A program made the position numbers and the translations under genes. Shown here piece after piece: positions 1 to 8,649 of a stretch of 64,000 nucleotides of DNA (position 1 is the stretch's first letter; each line of letters starts with the position of its first letter). The DNA lies in the NCBI GenBank assembly GCA_052035735.1, contig JBPOHI010000097.1:1-64000 (forward strand). Reading direction: 5' to 3'. Under the pieces are notes generated by a model. The model was not told where the DNA came from, searched no databases, and saw only the letters and a program-made list of their open reading frames with translations. The stretch comes from JAGPDF01 sp052035735. Its GTDB lineage: Bacteria; Acidobacteriota; Thermoanaerobaculia; Multivoradales; JAGPDF01.

Positions 1-1583
1 GAGCGCTCGATCGACAGGTCGTGAGCGGCCAGCGGATCGGCGGTGAGGTCGAAGAGCTCACGGCGCTCGAGCGGCGGTCCGTAGAGCTTGAACGACAGGC
101 AGCGGCCGTCCTTGCCGACGCCGAGCGCGAGCGGCGTGTCGCAGCCGGGCGTGGTGAGCGTGACGAGGTGCTTGCGCGCGCTGCCGGGCAGCTCCAGACG
201 GAAGCTCTTCCAGTCGGTTTCGAAGCGCAGCGTGGTCGCGGGCTTGCCGTTCACGAGCGCCGCCACCTCGCGCGGCTGGTGGAACGCCACGCCGCGGAAC
301 TCGAGCGCCGGTGGCAGAGCGTCGAAATGAGTCTCCTTCGAGACCCAGTGCCCATCGGACTCCATGACCGCCGATGCCAGGTTCGCCTGCAGGAGCCTTC
401 CGTCGCGTTCGGAGAGCAGCGCCTGGGCGTCGAAGCGCAGCACCTTCACCTCCGCATACGCCTCGCCGGAGAGCGCCCTCTCCGGCGCGCGCAGGAGCGG
501 CTCGAGGCTCTCGCCGGACAGGCCCGGCGGTGCTTCGATGTCCGCAAGGCCGTAAAGCGTCGGCGCAAAGTCCACGGTCTCGACCAGGCGCCCGATGCGC
601 GTTCCCTGCGCCTGGGCAGGATGCACGACGATCAGGGGGATGTGCAGGCACTCGGGATAAATCTGGGTATGGACGAGCTTGCCGTGCTCGAGGAACTCCT
701 CGCCGTGGTCGGAGGTCAGGATGACCGTGGTGTCGGCGGCCAGGCCGCTCGCCTCGAGGTCGGCGAAGAACTGACGCAGGGTGTCGTCGACGTAGCGGAT
801 CGAGGCGTCGTAGAGCGCCGCGTAGTAAGCGACCGCCGCGGGCGTGGTCTCGGCCAGGCCGTTGTTGATCGCCGCGAAGTGCGGCCCGGACGGCTCGCCG
901 GCGCCTGCTGGCGGCGGCCCGGGCCAGAACATCCGGCGGTATTTCTCGGGCGGCCAGTAGGGATCGTGCACCGCATAGGTGTGGAGAAAGAGGAAGAACC
1001 GTTCCTCCGGCCGGACCGACTCGAGGAAGGCTCTGCCGCGTCCGAAGGTGCGCTCGATGTCGGTGTCGTCGGCGTACGGGGTGTCGGTCCACTCCTGGAA
1101 GCCGCGCGCGAAGCCGTAGCCGCCCTGGACGTAGCCGCCCTCCGTGTGTCCGGCGGTGCGGAACCCGGCGTGCAGGAGGATCTCGGGCAGCGTGCGGATC
1201 TCCGGCGCGAGGACGGCCGAAGGCGGAAAAACGCCGTGCTCGGCCGGATAGAGCCCGGTGAACATCGACATGTGCGACGGCAGCGTCGACGGCACCTGGG
1301 CGAAGGCGTGTTCGAAAACCGTCGCCCGGCGGGCGAGCTCGTCGAGAAACGGTGAGGTCGGCATCGGATAGCCGTAGAGCCCCAGATGATCGGCGCGCAA
1401 CGCGTCGATCGAGATCACGATGTAGCCGCGCGTCGCCCCCGCTTCGAAGCCGATCTGCGGCGGTTCCGGCCGCGCTGGTGCTGCCGCCGGAGCCGGTGCC
1501 GGCGCCGTAGCGGGGCCGCCGCAGCCCGCGGCGGCGGCGAGTCCGACGAGAAGGGCAGAAAGGGAACGTCCGGGGCGACGCAT
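1..1583 (-). CDS. Sulfatase-superfamily lipoprotein (C-terminus beyond window)
   Basis: The reading frame is open from an ATG at 1583 to the window edge (527 codons), so the 3' end is missing. The N-terminus is a signal peptide ending in an A-A-G-C lipobox near residue 22, suggesting an envelope lipoprotein. The alkaline-phosphatase/sulfatase fold shows as GYIVISIDALRADHLGLYGY (first metal Asp) and, later, LTSDHGEEFLEHG (second metal-binding Asp-His). At the sulfatase signature the residues are P-S-T-L-P-S-H-x-x-M-F-T-G, so Thr100 replaces the Cys/Ser that is converted to formylglycine in true sulfatases, and His replaces the signature Arg. The family assignment is secure, but substrate and even sulfatase activity are not; a phosphotransferase or phosphodiesterase is possible. 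It is divergent from the epimerase gene, with a 67-nt gap that must hold both promoters. Confidence 0.88.
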   Translation of the reverse strand, partial: MRRPGRSLSALLVGLAAAAGCGGPATAPAPAPAAAPARPEPPQIGFEAGATRGYIVISIDALRADHLGLYGYPMPTSPFLDELARRATVFEHAFAQVPSTLPSHMSMFTGLYPAEHGVFPPSAVLAPEIRTLPEILLHAGFRTAGHTEGGYVQGGYGFARGFQEWTDTPYADDTDIERTFGRGRAFLESVRPEERFFLFLHTYAVHDPYWPPEKYRRMFWPGPPPAGAGEPSGPHFAAINNGLAETTPAAVAYYAALYDASIRYVDDTLRQFFADLEASGLAADTTVILTSDHGEEFLEHGKLVHTQIYPECLHIPLIVVHPAQAQGTRIGRLVETVDFAPTLYGLADIEAPPGLSGESLEPLLRAPERALSGEAYAEVKVLRFDAQALLSERDGRLLQANLASAVMESDGHWVSKETHFDALPPALEFRGVAFHQPREVAALVNGKPATTLRFETDWKSFRLELPGSARKHLVTLTTPGCDTPLALGVGKDGRCLSFKLYGPPLERRELFDLTADPLAAHDLSIER

Positions 1584-1650
1584 TCGGAGGGGGATCTTAG
1601 CCCGTGCGGATAGAATCCCGTCCTGCAGCTCTGGAAAGGACACCTCCGCC

Positions 1651-2700
1651 ATGCGCGTTCTCGTCACCGGCCATCGCGGCTACATCGGCTCCCTCCTCAT
1701 GCCGCTTCTCGCCGAGCGCGGCATCGCCGCCGTCGGACTCGACAACGATCTGTTCGAGACCTGCACCTTCGGACCGCCGGTCGTCGAGACCTGGCCCTCG
1801 CGGTGCATGGACCTGCGCGACGTGACCGTGGCCGACCTCGAAGGTTTCGATGCCGTGATGCATCTCGCGGCGCTCTCGAACGATCCGTTGGGCGACATCA
1901 ATCCCAACCTGACCTACGACATCAACCTTGACGGCTCGTTGCGCCTGGCGCGCCTCGCGAAGCAGGCGGGCGTCGGGCGCTTCCTGTTCTCGTCCTCGTG
2001 CAGCAACTACGGCGCCTCGGGCGACGGCCTCCTCGACGAACAGGCAGCGCTCGCGCCACTCACGCCCTACGCCGTCTCCAAGGTGAAGCTCGAAGAGGAG
2101 CTGACACGCCTGGCCGACGAGACCTTCACGCCGGTCTTCCTGCGAAACGCCACCGCCTACGGAATCTCGCCCCGCCTGCGCGTCGATCTGGTGCTCAACA
2201 ACCTGACCGCCTGGGCGGTGACGACCGGCAAGATCGTGCTGCAGAGCGACGGGACGCCGTGGCGTCCGATCGTGCACGTCGAAGACATCTGCCGCGCCTT
2301 CCTCGTGCTGCTCGAGGCGCCGCGCGAGAAGATCCATGCCGAGGCCTTCAACATCGGCGCCTCGGCCGAGAACTACCGCATCCGCGAGCTCGCCGAGATC
2401 GTCGGCGAGACGATCCCCGGCTGCGAAGTGACGTTCGCCCAAGGGGCCGGGCCCGACGCGCGCAACTACCGAGTGAGCTGCGACAAGTTCGCCCACGCCT
2501 TCCCTGAGTTCCGTCTGAAGTGGAACGCGCGGAGCGGGGCGCGCGAGATCTACGAGGCCTACCTCGCCGCCGGCCTGACGAAATCCGAGTTCGACGGTCC
2601 GCGCTTCAAGCGCCTGGCGCACATCCGCCAACTCCTCGATGCCGGCACGCTCTCGCCGGAGCTCCGCTGGACGGGGGCGGCACAGCCGATCGCGCGGTGA
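1651..2700 (+). CDS. NAD-dependent epimerase/dehydratase (extended SDR)
   Basis: This 349-residue protein is an extended short-chain dehydrogenase/reductase of the NDP-sugar epimerase/dehydratase type. The Rossmann glycine motif is TGHRGYIG at residues 6-13. The catalytic region shows SSSCSNYG followed by PYAVSKVKLE, which supplies the Tyr-x-x-x-Lys pair. HVEDICRAFL and FNIGA are typical of the C-terminal substrate domain. A purine-rich GGAAAGG lies about 11 nt before the ATG. The probable role is interconversion or dehydration of a nucleotide sugar for surface glycans, consistent with the RmlC-like and C-methyltransferase genes 12 kb away. The exact reaction cannot be read from sequence alone. 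Confidence 0.88.
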   Translation: MRVLVTGHRGYIGSLLMPLLAERGIAAVGLDNDLFETCTFGPPVVETWPSRCMDLRDVTVADLEGFDAVMHLAALSNDPLGDINPNLTYDINLDGSLRLARLAKQAGVGRFLFSSSCSNYGASGDGLLDEQAALAPLTPYAVSKVKLEEELTRLADETFTPVFLRNATAYGISPRLRVDLVLNNLTAWAVTTGKIVLQSDGTPWRPIVHVEDICRAFLVLLEAPREKIHAEAFNIGASAENYRIRELAEIVGETIPGCEVTFAQGAGPDARNYRVSCDKFAHAFPEFRLKWNARSGAREIYEAYLAAGLTKSEFDGPRFKRLAHIRQLLDAGTLSPELRWTGAAQPIAR

Positions 2701-2846
2701 AGCTCGCGGCCCTGGCACGGCGGGCTACCTGCCGGTCGAGGGCGAGATTTACGAGCTCGAGTGAAAGGCGGCTGCGGTGGCTGGAACGAGCCCCCGGATC
2801 TCGCGCATGCGGCCTCCCTTGCGGTACCCTAACGCAACTTTCCTCT

Positions 2847-3389
2847 ATGTGGGACAACCTACGCGCCGACACGCGGCGCCTGCGCGAGATCAAGACCAAG
2901 CCGGCCCCGTGGTACGTCCTCGAGTCGTTGCTGTTCGAGAACGGCTACCAGGCAGTCGTGCTGCATCGCTTGGCGCACTGGTTCAAGGAGCACGGTGTCC
3001 CGGTGCTGGGTCCGGCGATCGCGCGCTGGAGCCACTTCCTGACCGGCGTCGATATCGCGCCGGCGGCGCGGATCGGGCCGGGGCTGCGCATCGCCCACGG
3101 AACCGGCATCGTGATCGGGAACGCGGTCGAGATCGGCGCCGGTTGTCTGTTGATGCACGGCGTGACCCTCGGCGCGCCGACCTTGTCGCGCATCGGCGAC
3201 ATGCCGAAGCTCGGCGACCGTGTCACCGTCGGCGCCCAGGCGAGCGTCATCGGCGCGGTCCGCATCGGTGACGGTGCGTTCATCGGGGCCCACGCCCTCG
3301 TCACCCGGGACGTTCCGGCGGCGTGCCTCGCCACGGCGAAGACGGAGCTCGAGATCCGCAGCCGGGGCGAGGGCTCCCTCCAGTCCTGA
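2847..3389 (+). CDS. Short serine O-acetyltransferase-like hexapeptide-repeat acyltransferase
   Basis: The 180-residue product has a short helical N-terminus and then left-handed beta-helix hexapeptide repeats (IAPAARIGPGLRIAHG, GTGIVIGNAVEIGAGC, VGAQASVIGAVRIGDGAFIG). The catalytic His segment HGVTLGAP is characteristic of the CysE/serine acetyltransferase group, but the protein lacks most of the CysE N-terminal domain, as in the short forms found in many polysaccharide loci. The ATG at 2847 fits the start of homology (MWDNLRADTRRLREIK). The frame is open further upstream, but that part overlaps the epimerase gene out of frame and looks non-coding. It could make O-acetylserine or acetylate a sugar. 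An 11-nt gap to the sigma factor gene suggests cotranscription. Confidence 0.8.
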   Translation: MWDNLRADTRRLREIKTKPAPWYVLESLLFENGYQAVVLHRLAHWFKEHGVPVLGPAIARWSHFLTGVDIAPAARIGPGLRIAHGTGIVIGNAVEIGAGCLLMHGVTLGAPTLSRIGDMPKLGDRVTVGAQASVIGAVRIGDGAFIGAHALVTRDVPAACLATAKTELEIRSRGEGSLQS

Positions 3390-3400
3390 CCCCTCGGGAG

Positions 3401-3973
3401 ATGAGCGCCGCCGACGTCACCACGTTGCTCGAGGCGTCGCGGCGCGGCGATGCGGCCGCCGGCGAGGCGCTCTTTGCGCTGCTCTATGGCGAGCTCAGGC
3501 GCCTCGCGCGCGCCCAGCTCGGCGGCGGCCGGCGGGCGAACTTTCTCGATACCACGACGCTGGTGCACGAGGCCTACCTGCGCCTCGCTCCTCCGGGGAC
3601 GCTTGCCGCGGAGGATCGCGCCGGTCTGCTCAACCTCGCCGCGCGCGTCATGCGCAACGTGCTGATCGACATGGTCCGGCGGCGCCAGGCGCTGAAGCGT
3701 GGTGGTGAGCTGCGGGTTTCCTGGCCCGAGGGCTTCGATCCGCAGGCGCCTCCGGCACCCGATCCGGTCGATCTTCTGGCGCTCGGCGTGGCGCTCGAGG
3801 CGCTGGAGAAGTCGAGCCCGCGGCTCGCCGAGCTCGTCGACCTGCGCTTTTTCGGTGGCCTCGAGCTCGCCGAGATCGCGTCTCTCCAGGCGGTGAGCGA
3901 GCGCACGTTACGGCGGGATTGGCGGAAGGCGAAGGCCTTCCTCTGGGCGCGCCTGCAGGGCGACACCCGGTGA
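3401..3973 (+). CDS. ECF-type RNA polymerase sigma factor
   Basis: This 190-residue protein has an ECF sigma factor layout. Region 2 includes LLYGELRRLARAQL and DTTTLVHEAYLRL, followed by AARVMRNVLIDMVRRRQA. Region 4 is a helix-turn-helix around LAEIASLQAVSERTLRRDWR. The DTTTLVHEAYLRL and MRNVLID(M/Y)xRRR wording is typical of the ECF family often found beside Ser/Thr kinases in Acidobacteria and Planctomycetes. The ATG at 3401 follows GGGAG directly, so the ribosome site is poor and translation may depend on the upstream gene. Its stop overlaps the kinase start as GTGA, which argues that sigma factor and kinase form one signalling unit. No membrane anti-sigma gene is adjacent, so the kinase may be the controlling partner. 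Confidence 0.9.
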   Translation: MSAADVTTLLEASRRGDAAAGEALFALLYGELRRLARAQLGGGRRANFLDTTTLVHEAYLRLAPPGTLAAEDRAGLLNLAARVMRNVLIDMVRRRQALKRGGELRVSWPEGFDPQAPPAPDPVDLLALGVALEALEKSSPRLAELVDLRFFGGLELAEIASLQAVSERTLRRDWRKAKAFLWARLQGDTR

Positions 3974-6855
3974 GCGCGGGAAGAGAGTCCGGCGGGGCCG
4001 ACTGGGAGGCGCACTTCGACGAGCTCGTCGAGCTCTCCGCCGGCGAGCAGCAGAGCCGGCTCGCAGCGCTCGCCGTCCGGGCGCCCGAGCTCGCGGCCCA
4101 GCTCGCCGTGCTGCTCGCGGCGGACGCGCCGGCGGCCGGCTTCCTCGCCTCACCGGCCGCAGCGGCTCTGGGTGTCACGCCGGAGGGGGTCGAGGTGGCG
4201 GAGCTGCCCGCCGGGACGATGCTCGGACCGTGGCGCCTGCTGCGTCCGATCGGCCGCGGCGGGATGGGCGAGGTCTATCTCGCCGAGCGGGCCGATGGTG
4301 TCCATTCGCAACGTGCCGCGATCAAGCTGGTGCAATCCGCGGGCGGCTCCCGCACCATTCTTCAGCGTTTTCTACGCGAGCGCGAGATCCTCGCGCATCT
4401 CGATCATCCGAACATCGCGCGTCTGCTCGACGGCGGCTCGGCGCCGGACGGGCGGCCCTACTTCGTGATGGAGTGGGTGGACGGCGTGCGGGTGACCGAC
4501 TACTGCGCCCGGCAGCGACTCTCGCTCGAAGCCACCCTCGAGCTGGTCGCGACACTCTGCGAAGCGGTCGACAGCGCCCACCGCCGGCTGGTAGTGCACC
4601 GCGACCTCAAACCGGCCAACATCCTGGTGACCGCGGAAGGCGTCCCGAAGCTGCTCGACTTCGGGATCGCGAAGCTCCTCGCGCCGGAGCCCGGCGACCC
4701 GGGGACGCAGACGCACCTCGAAGCGCAGGCGCTGACCCCCGCCTACGCCTCGCCGGAGCAGATCCTGGGCGACCCCGTCACGGTGGCGAGCGACGTCTAT
4801 GCGCTCGGGCTGCTGCTCTACGAGCTGCTCGTGGGGGCCTTGCCGCACCGGCGGAGCGGGAGGTCGCTCGCGGCGATCGCCAGCGCGCTGCCCCTGGAGA
4901 CGGTCGAGCGGCCCAGCGCGGCGCTTCGCCGGGCGGCCGCCGAAGGGCGGACCGCCTCCGGGGGGGAGGTTCGCCGCCGCCGACTCGCCGGGGACCTCGA
5001 CCTGATCGTCCTCACCGCGCTGCAGCGCGAGCCGGAGAGGCGGTATCGCTCGGCCGCCGCGCTCGCCGACGAGCTGCGCCGGTTCCTCGCCGGGCATCCG
5101 ATTCAGGCGCGCCCGGAGGGCCTCGGCTATCGCTTCCGCATGCTCGTGCGGCGCCATCGCCTGGTCTTCGCGGCGGCGGCCTTCGGCATACTGGCGCTCG
5201 TCGCCGGTTTCGTCCTCGCGCTTTCGCAGGCGCACTCGGCGCGGCTCGAAGCCCGCCGGGCCGACGCGGCATCGGTGCGCGCCGAGCGCGTGCAGTCGTT
5301 CCTGATCTCGGTCTTCCGGCAGTCCGATCCGGATCTTTCCCCGGGCGAGGACCCGCGGGCGAGCGACCTGCTCGCCAGGGGTGCGGCGAGGATCGAACGT
5401 GACCTCGCCGACGAGCCGGAAGTGCGCGCCGAGCTGCTCGAGGCGATCGCGCGGATCGAGACCAATCTGGGACTGTCGCAAGCGGCGCGCGAGCATGCGA
5501 CGCAGGCGTTGGCTGTTCGCCGCGCCCTGCGACCGGTCGATACCGGAGCGATCGCGCTCGGCGAGGTGGTGCTCGCTCAGGCCGAGCGCGCTGGCGGACA
5601 GATCGATGTCGCACGATCGCTTTGCCTGGCGGCGCTGCCTCGTCTGCGTGAGGCGTTCGGCGTGGAGAGCCTCGAAGTGGCGCGCGCCGAACGCGTGCTC
5701 GCGGCGACGATCCACGATCCCACCGATCAGCCGCGCGCGATCGAGCTCCTGCAACATGCCGTCACCGTGCAGCAGGCGCAGCTCGGCCGGGAACACGAGG
5801 AGAGTGCAGCGACGCTCGGCGAGCTCGGCGTCGCTCTCGAACAGGGGCAGCGCTACGTCGAGGCGGAGGCGGCCTACCGTCAGGCGGTACGGCTCCTGGA
5901 GCGCCGGCTCGGCCCGGACCATCCGCGCGTAGCGGCGGCTCTCGCCGACCTCGCGGCGCTGGTCGACCGCATGTCGCGCGCCGACGAGGCGCGTCCGCTG
6001 TTCGCGCGCGCCATCGCGATCCAGCGCGCGACGCTCGGTCCGCGACACGAGCGGCTGGGCGAGTCCCTCTTCTCGTTCGGCATCCTCGAGCTCGGCAGCC
6101 AACGCTACGACGAGGCGTCGGCGGCGTTCCGCGAAGCGCTCGCCATTTTCGGCACGGAACGCTTCGAGAGTGCCCACTGCGAGCGCTACCTCGGTCTGGT
6201 CGCGGCGGGCCGCGAGCGCTACGCCGAGGCGGCTGACCATTTCGGCGCGGCGGCCGAGACCTATCGCCGCACCGTCGGCGAGGATGACCTGCAGCGCCAC
6301 CGGGCGCTGGCCAACGTCGGTTGGGCGCACCTGCGACTCGGTCGAAACGGCGACGCGCTCGACGAGCTCGCCACTGCCGTCGCAGCGATCGAGCGTCTGG
6401 CCGGGGCGAAGAGCTACGAGTTGCGATTGCCGCTCAAGCAGCTCGGCGAAGCCCAGACCACCGGCGGCCACGCTTCCCTGGCGGTAGCGACGTTGCTGCG
6501 CGTGCGGACCCTCGAAGAGGAGCTCTTCGGCACTCGCGATCACCGTGAGGTCGCGGGCAGCGATCTGCTGCTCGCCCGGGCGCTGCTCGCCCGCGGCGCT
6601 CCGGGGGACACCGCAGAGGCCCGTCTCCGGCTCGACGAAGGACTCGAGATCTTCGGGCGGGTCGCTCCCGCCGACCTCCTGCGCGGGCAGACGCTGCTCG
6701 AGCGCGGACGCCTGGCGCTCTCTACCGGAGAATTCGCCCGGGCGCGCGGCGATCTTGCTGCAGCCGTGCCGGTGCTTGCGGCCAAGCGCGGTCCGGACCA
6801 CGCCGAGGTGCGGGAGGCCGAGCGGCTGCTGCGCGAGGCCGCCGGCGGGCGCTAA
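3970..6855 (+). CDS. Transmembrane Ser/Thr protein kinase with C-terminal TPRs
   Basis: This is a PknB-type kinase of 961 residues with a GTG start overlapping the sigma-factor stop (GTGA). The kinase core shows the P-loop GRGGMGEVYLA from about residue 95, the ATP-anchoring Lys119 in AIKLV, HRDLKPANIL with catalytic Asp212, and the DFG Asp230. One hydrophobic segment follows at about residues 398-420 (FAAAAFGILALVAGFVLAL). The remainder is a chain of about ten 42-residue TPR-like repeats of the kinesin-light-chain style, such as AEAAYRQAVRLLERRLGPDHP. The kinase should be cytoplasmic with the TPRs outside, where they could bind an envelope ligand or partner. The gene ends convergently on the FG-GAP gene with a 4-nt overlap of stop codons. 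Confidence 0.93.
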   Translation: MSAGRESGGADWEAHFDELVELSAGEQQSRLAALAVRAPELAAQLAVLLAADAPAAGFLASPAAAALGVTPEGVEVAELPAGTMLGPWRLLRPIGRGGMGEVYLAERADGVHSQRAAIKLVQSAGGSRTILQRFLREREILAHLDHPNIARLLDGGSAPDGRPYFVMEWVDGVRVTDYCARQRLSLEATLELVATLCEAVDSAHRRLVVHRDLKPANILVTAEGVPKLLDFGIAKLLAPEPGDPGTQTHLEAQALTPAYASPEQILGDPVTVASDVYALGLLLYELLVGALPHRRSGRSLAAIASALPLETVERPSAALRRAAAEGRTASGGEVRRRRLAGDLDLIVLTALQREPERRYRSAAALADELRRFLAGHPIQARPEGLGYRFRMLVRRHRLVFAAAAFGILALVAGFVLALSQAHSARLEARRADAASVRAERVQSFLISVFRQSDPDLSPGEDPRASDLLARGAARIERDLADEPEVRAELLEAIARIETNLGLSQAAREHATQALAVRRALRPVDTGAIALGEVVLAQAERAGGQIDVARSLCLAALPRLREAFGVESLEVARAERVLAATIHDPTDQPRAIELLQHAVTVQQAQLGREHEESAATLGELGVALEQGQRYVEAEAAYRQAVRLLERRLGPDHPRVAAALADLAALVDRMSRADEARPLFARAIAIQRATLGPRHERLGESLFSFGILELGSQRYDEASAAFREALAIFGTERFESAHCERYLGLVAAGRERYAEAADHFGAAAETYRRTVGEDDLQRHRALANVGWAHLRLGRNGDALDELATAVAAIERLAGAKSYELRLPLKQLGEAQTTGGHASLAVATLLRVRTLEEELFGTRDHREVAGSDLLLARALLARGAPGDTAEARLRLDEGLEIFGRVAPADLLRGQTLLERGRLALSTGEFARARGDLAAAVPVLAAKRGPDHAEVREAERLLREAAGGR

Positions 6856-8441
6856 GGGGCGACGACGCTCCAGCCGTTCGAGTTTCCCGCTTCGAAGTTG
6901 TGGCCGAGGATCCGGCTGCTTCCCAGCAGCAACTGAACCAGGCCGGCAGGTTGGTTGGTCTGGGCGTGCAGCCGGCCGGGGATGCCGATGATCAGCTCGT
7001 CGACTCCGTCGCCATCGATACGACCTGCCGCGAGGGCCCAGCCGAAGAGGTCGTTGGTCTGCGCCGGAGAGCTGACGAGGCCGGTAGCTTGAAATCTCGC
7101 CCCGCCTCCGCTTGCGAGACCAAAGTCGGTGCCGAGGACGAAGTCGACCCGACCGGCGTGAGACGTTGCGGAGGCTGGAGCATAAGGGGAACCGATAGCC
7201 AGATCGACGAAGCGGCCGCCGTTGAACGATCCCGCAACGAGCGATGAGCCGTAGCGATCGCCCGGGAGGCTCGCCGGCTCGCCGAGATTCGCTGCGTAGA
7301 GAAACTCGCTGCCGGTGGAGGTGAGCCCGGCGACGTCGCCGTCGAGAGCGTAGACGGCGCCGGCCGCAGCGAGCCCCTGGGGATCGTCTCCGGGGGCGCC
7401 GATGGCGAGGTCGTCGCGTCCATCGCCGTTGAAGTCGCCGGCGGCGAGGTCCCAGCCGAAGTCTTCGCCGCTCGCCGGGTCTCCCGCGATCCCGGGCGAC
7501 TCTTCGGTAAACAGCTGATTGCTGCCGGCGGCGAGACCGGTGTTGGCGCTGCCATAGAGCACCGCGACCCCGCCGGCATCGGCGGTCGCTCCGGCGATCT
7601 CGCCCGGAATGCCGATGGCGAGATCGGCATAGCCGTCGCCGTCGAAGTCACCGGTCGCCAGCGACCAGCCGAAGAGATCGCCCGTGGCCGATTGACCCAG
7701 CATCAGATTGGAGTTCTGCGAGAAGGTCTGGCTGCCGAAGTCCGACAGGCCATTGGTAAAGCCGTAGAAGATGTTGACGAGGCCATGGTTCGTGCCGGTC
7801 GCGCCCACGTCTTCATAGGGCACGCCGACCGCGAGGTCCTCGAAGCCGTCGCGGTTGAAGTCGCCCACCGCTAGGTCGGAGCCGAAGGCGTCGAACGACT
7901 CCGCATCCTCCAGAACGAGGGCCAGTCCCTGATGCAGCGATGCCACCTCGACGAGGCCGTTGACGGTGCCCGCCCAGCTCAGAACGACGACCTTGCCGGC
8001 GTCCTCCATCGCAGCGACGGTCGCGCCCGGGGCGCTGACCGCCAGTTCGTCGACTCCGTTGCCGTCGAAGTCGCCGGCAACCAGCTGCTGTCCCAGGGCC
8101 AGGCCGAAGCTGCCGTAGAAGTGATCGCTGAGGCCTGGTAACGCCCCCGCATGTGCCAAGTAGAGATCGACGCGTCCGGCTCCGGCGCCGCCGACGGTGT
8201 CGTCCGGCGCGCCGATCGCCAAGTCCTGATCGCCGTCGCCGTCGAAATCGCCGACGGCGAGGGAGGTGCCCAGCCGGCTGGTCTGGACGAGGGTCGGCAA
8301 CAGAACGGAGTTCCCCGCAACCTGGGGGCCGCCGAAGGACGGGCCGAGCTGGGCTTCGAGCCTCCCGCCATGGGCGCCGGGCAGGGCAAGGAGGAGCGTG
8401 CAGATATGGACGAGGCGGAAGCGACGCAGTGTGGCCGGCAT
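6852..8441 (-). CDS. Secreted seven-repeat FG-GAP (integrin-alpha-like) beta-propeller protein
   Basis: The 529-residue product starts at the ATG at 8441, preceded by AAAGGGG and followed by a signal peptide (HICTLLLALPGAHG region). It contains seven FG-GAP units, each with a calcium-type loop, for example GDFDGDGDQDLAIGAP, GDFNRDGFEDLAVGVP and GRIDGDGVDELIIGIP. Seven repeats would close a seven-bladed beta-propeller. The frame is open upstream of 8441, but that part has no signal sequence. The extreme C-terminus is ILGHNFEAGNSNGWSVVAP, which carries the F-E-x6-W tail shared with three other proteins here. The protein is probably an extracellular or surface adhesin-like scaffold; no enzymatic residues are visible. 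Its stop overlaps the kinase stop on the other strand. Confidence 0.88.
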   Translation of the reverse strand: MPATLRRFRLVHICTLLLALPGAHGGRLEAQLGPSFGGPQVAGNSVLLPTLVQTSRLGTSLAVGDFDGDGDQDLAIGAPDDTVGGAGAGRVDLYLAHAGALPGLSDHFYGSFGLALGQQLVAGDFDGNGVDELAVSAPGATVAAMEDAGKVVVLSWAGTVNGLVEVASLHQGLALVLEDAESFDAFGSDLAVGDFNRDGFEDLAVGVPYEDVGATGTNHGLVNIFYGFTNGLSDFGSQTFSQNSNLMLGQSATGDLFGWSLATGDFDGDGYADLAIGIPGEIAGATADAGGVAVLYGSANTGLAAGSNQLFTEESPGIAGDPASGEDFGWDLAAGDFNGDGRDDLAIGAPGDDPQGLAAAGAVYALDGDVAGLTSTGSEFLYAANLGEPASLPGDRYGSSLVAGSFNGGRFVDLAIGSPYAPASATSHAGRVDFVLGTDFGLASGGGARFQATGLVSSPAQTNDLFGWALAAGRIDGDGVDELIIGIPGRLHAQTNQPAGLVQLLLGSSRILGHNFEAGNSNGWSVVAP

Positions 8442-8649
8442 GGGGACCCCTTTCACCTGGAGAAGCGCAGGGTGCCGAGCGGACCGGACATCCTTTCTCG
8501 CAGGTCTTCGGCGAACGCGACCGGACCGAGCCTCGCCCTCCGGGTAGGTTGGGGCCACCTTTCGGAGTGGCGAGTCGGCAAAGCGCTGAAGCTACCTTTT
8601 ACCGATCCGGGGCGCGACTTCCGCGCACCGCATTTCGAGAGGACTCATC

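Noticed and set aside
4372..6801. Long antisense open frame opposite the Ser/Thr kinase
   Set aside because: It has no domain signature, while the opposite strand encodes kinase motifs and TPRs over its entire length.
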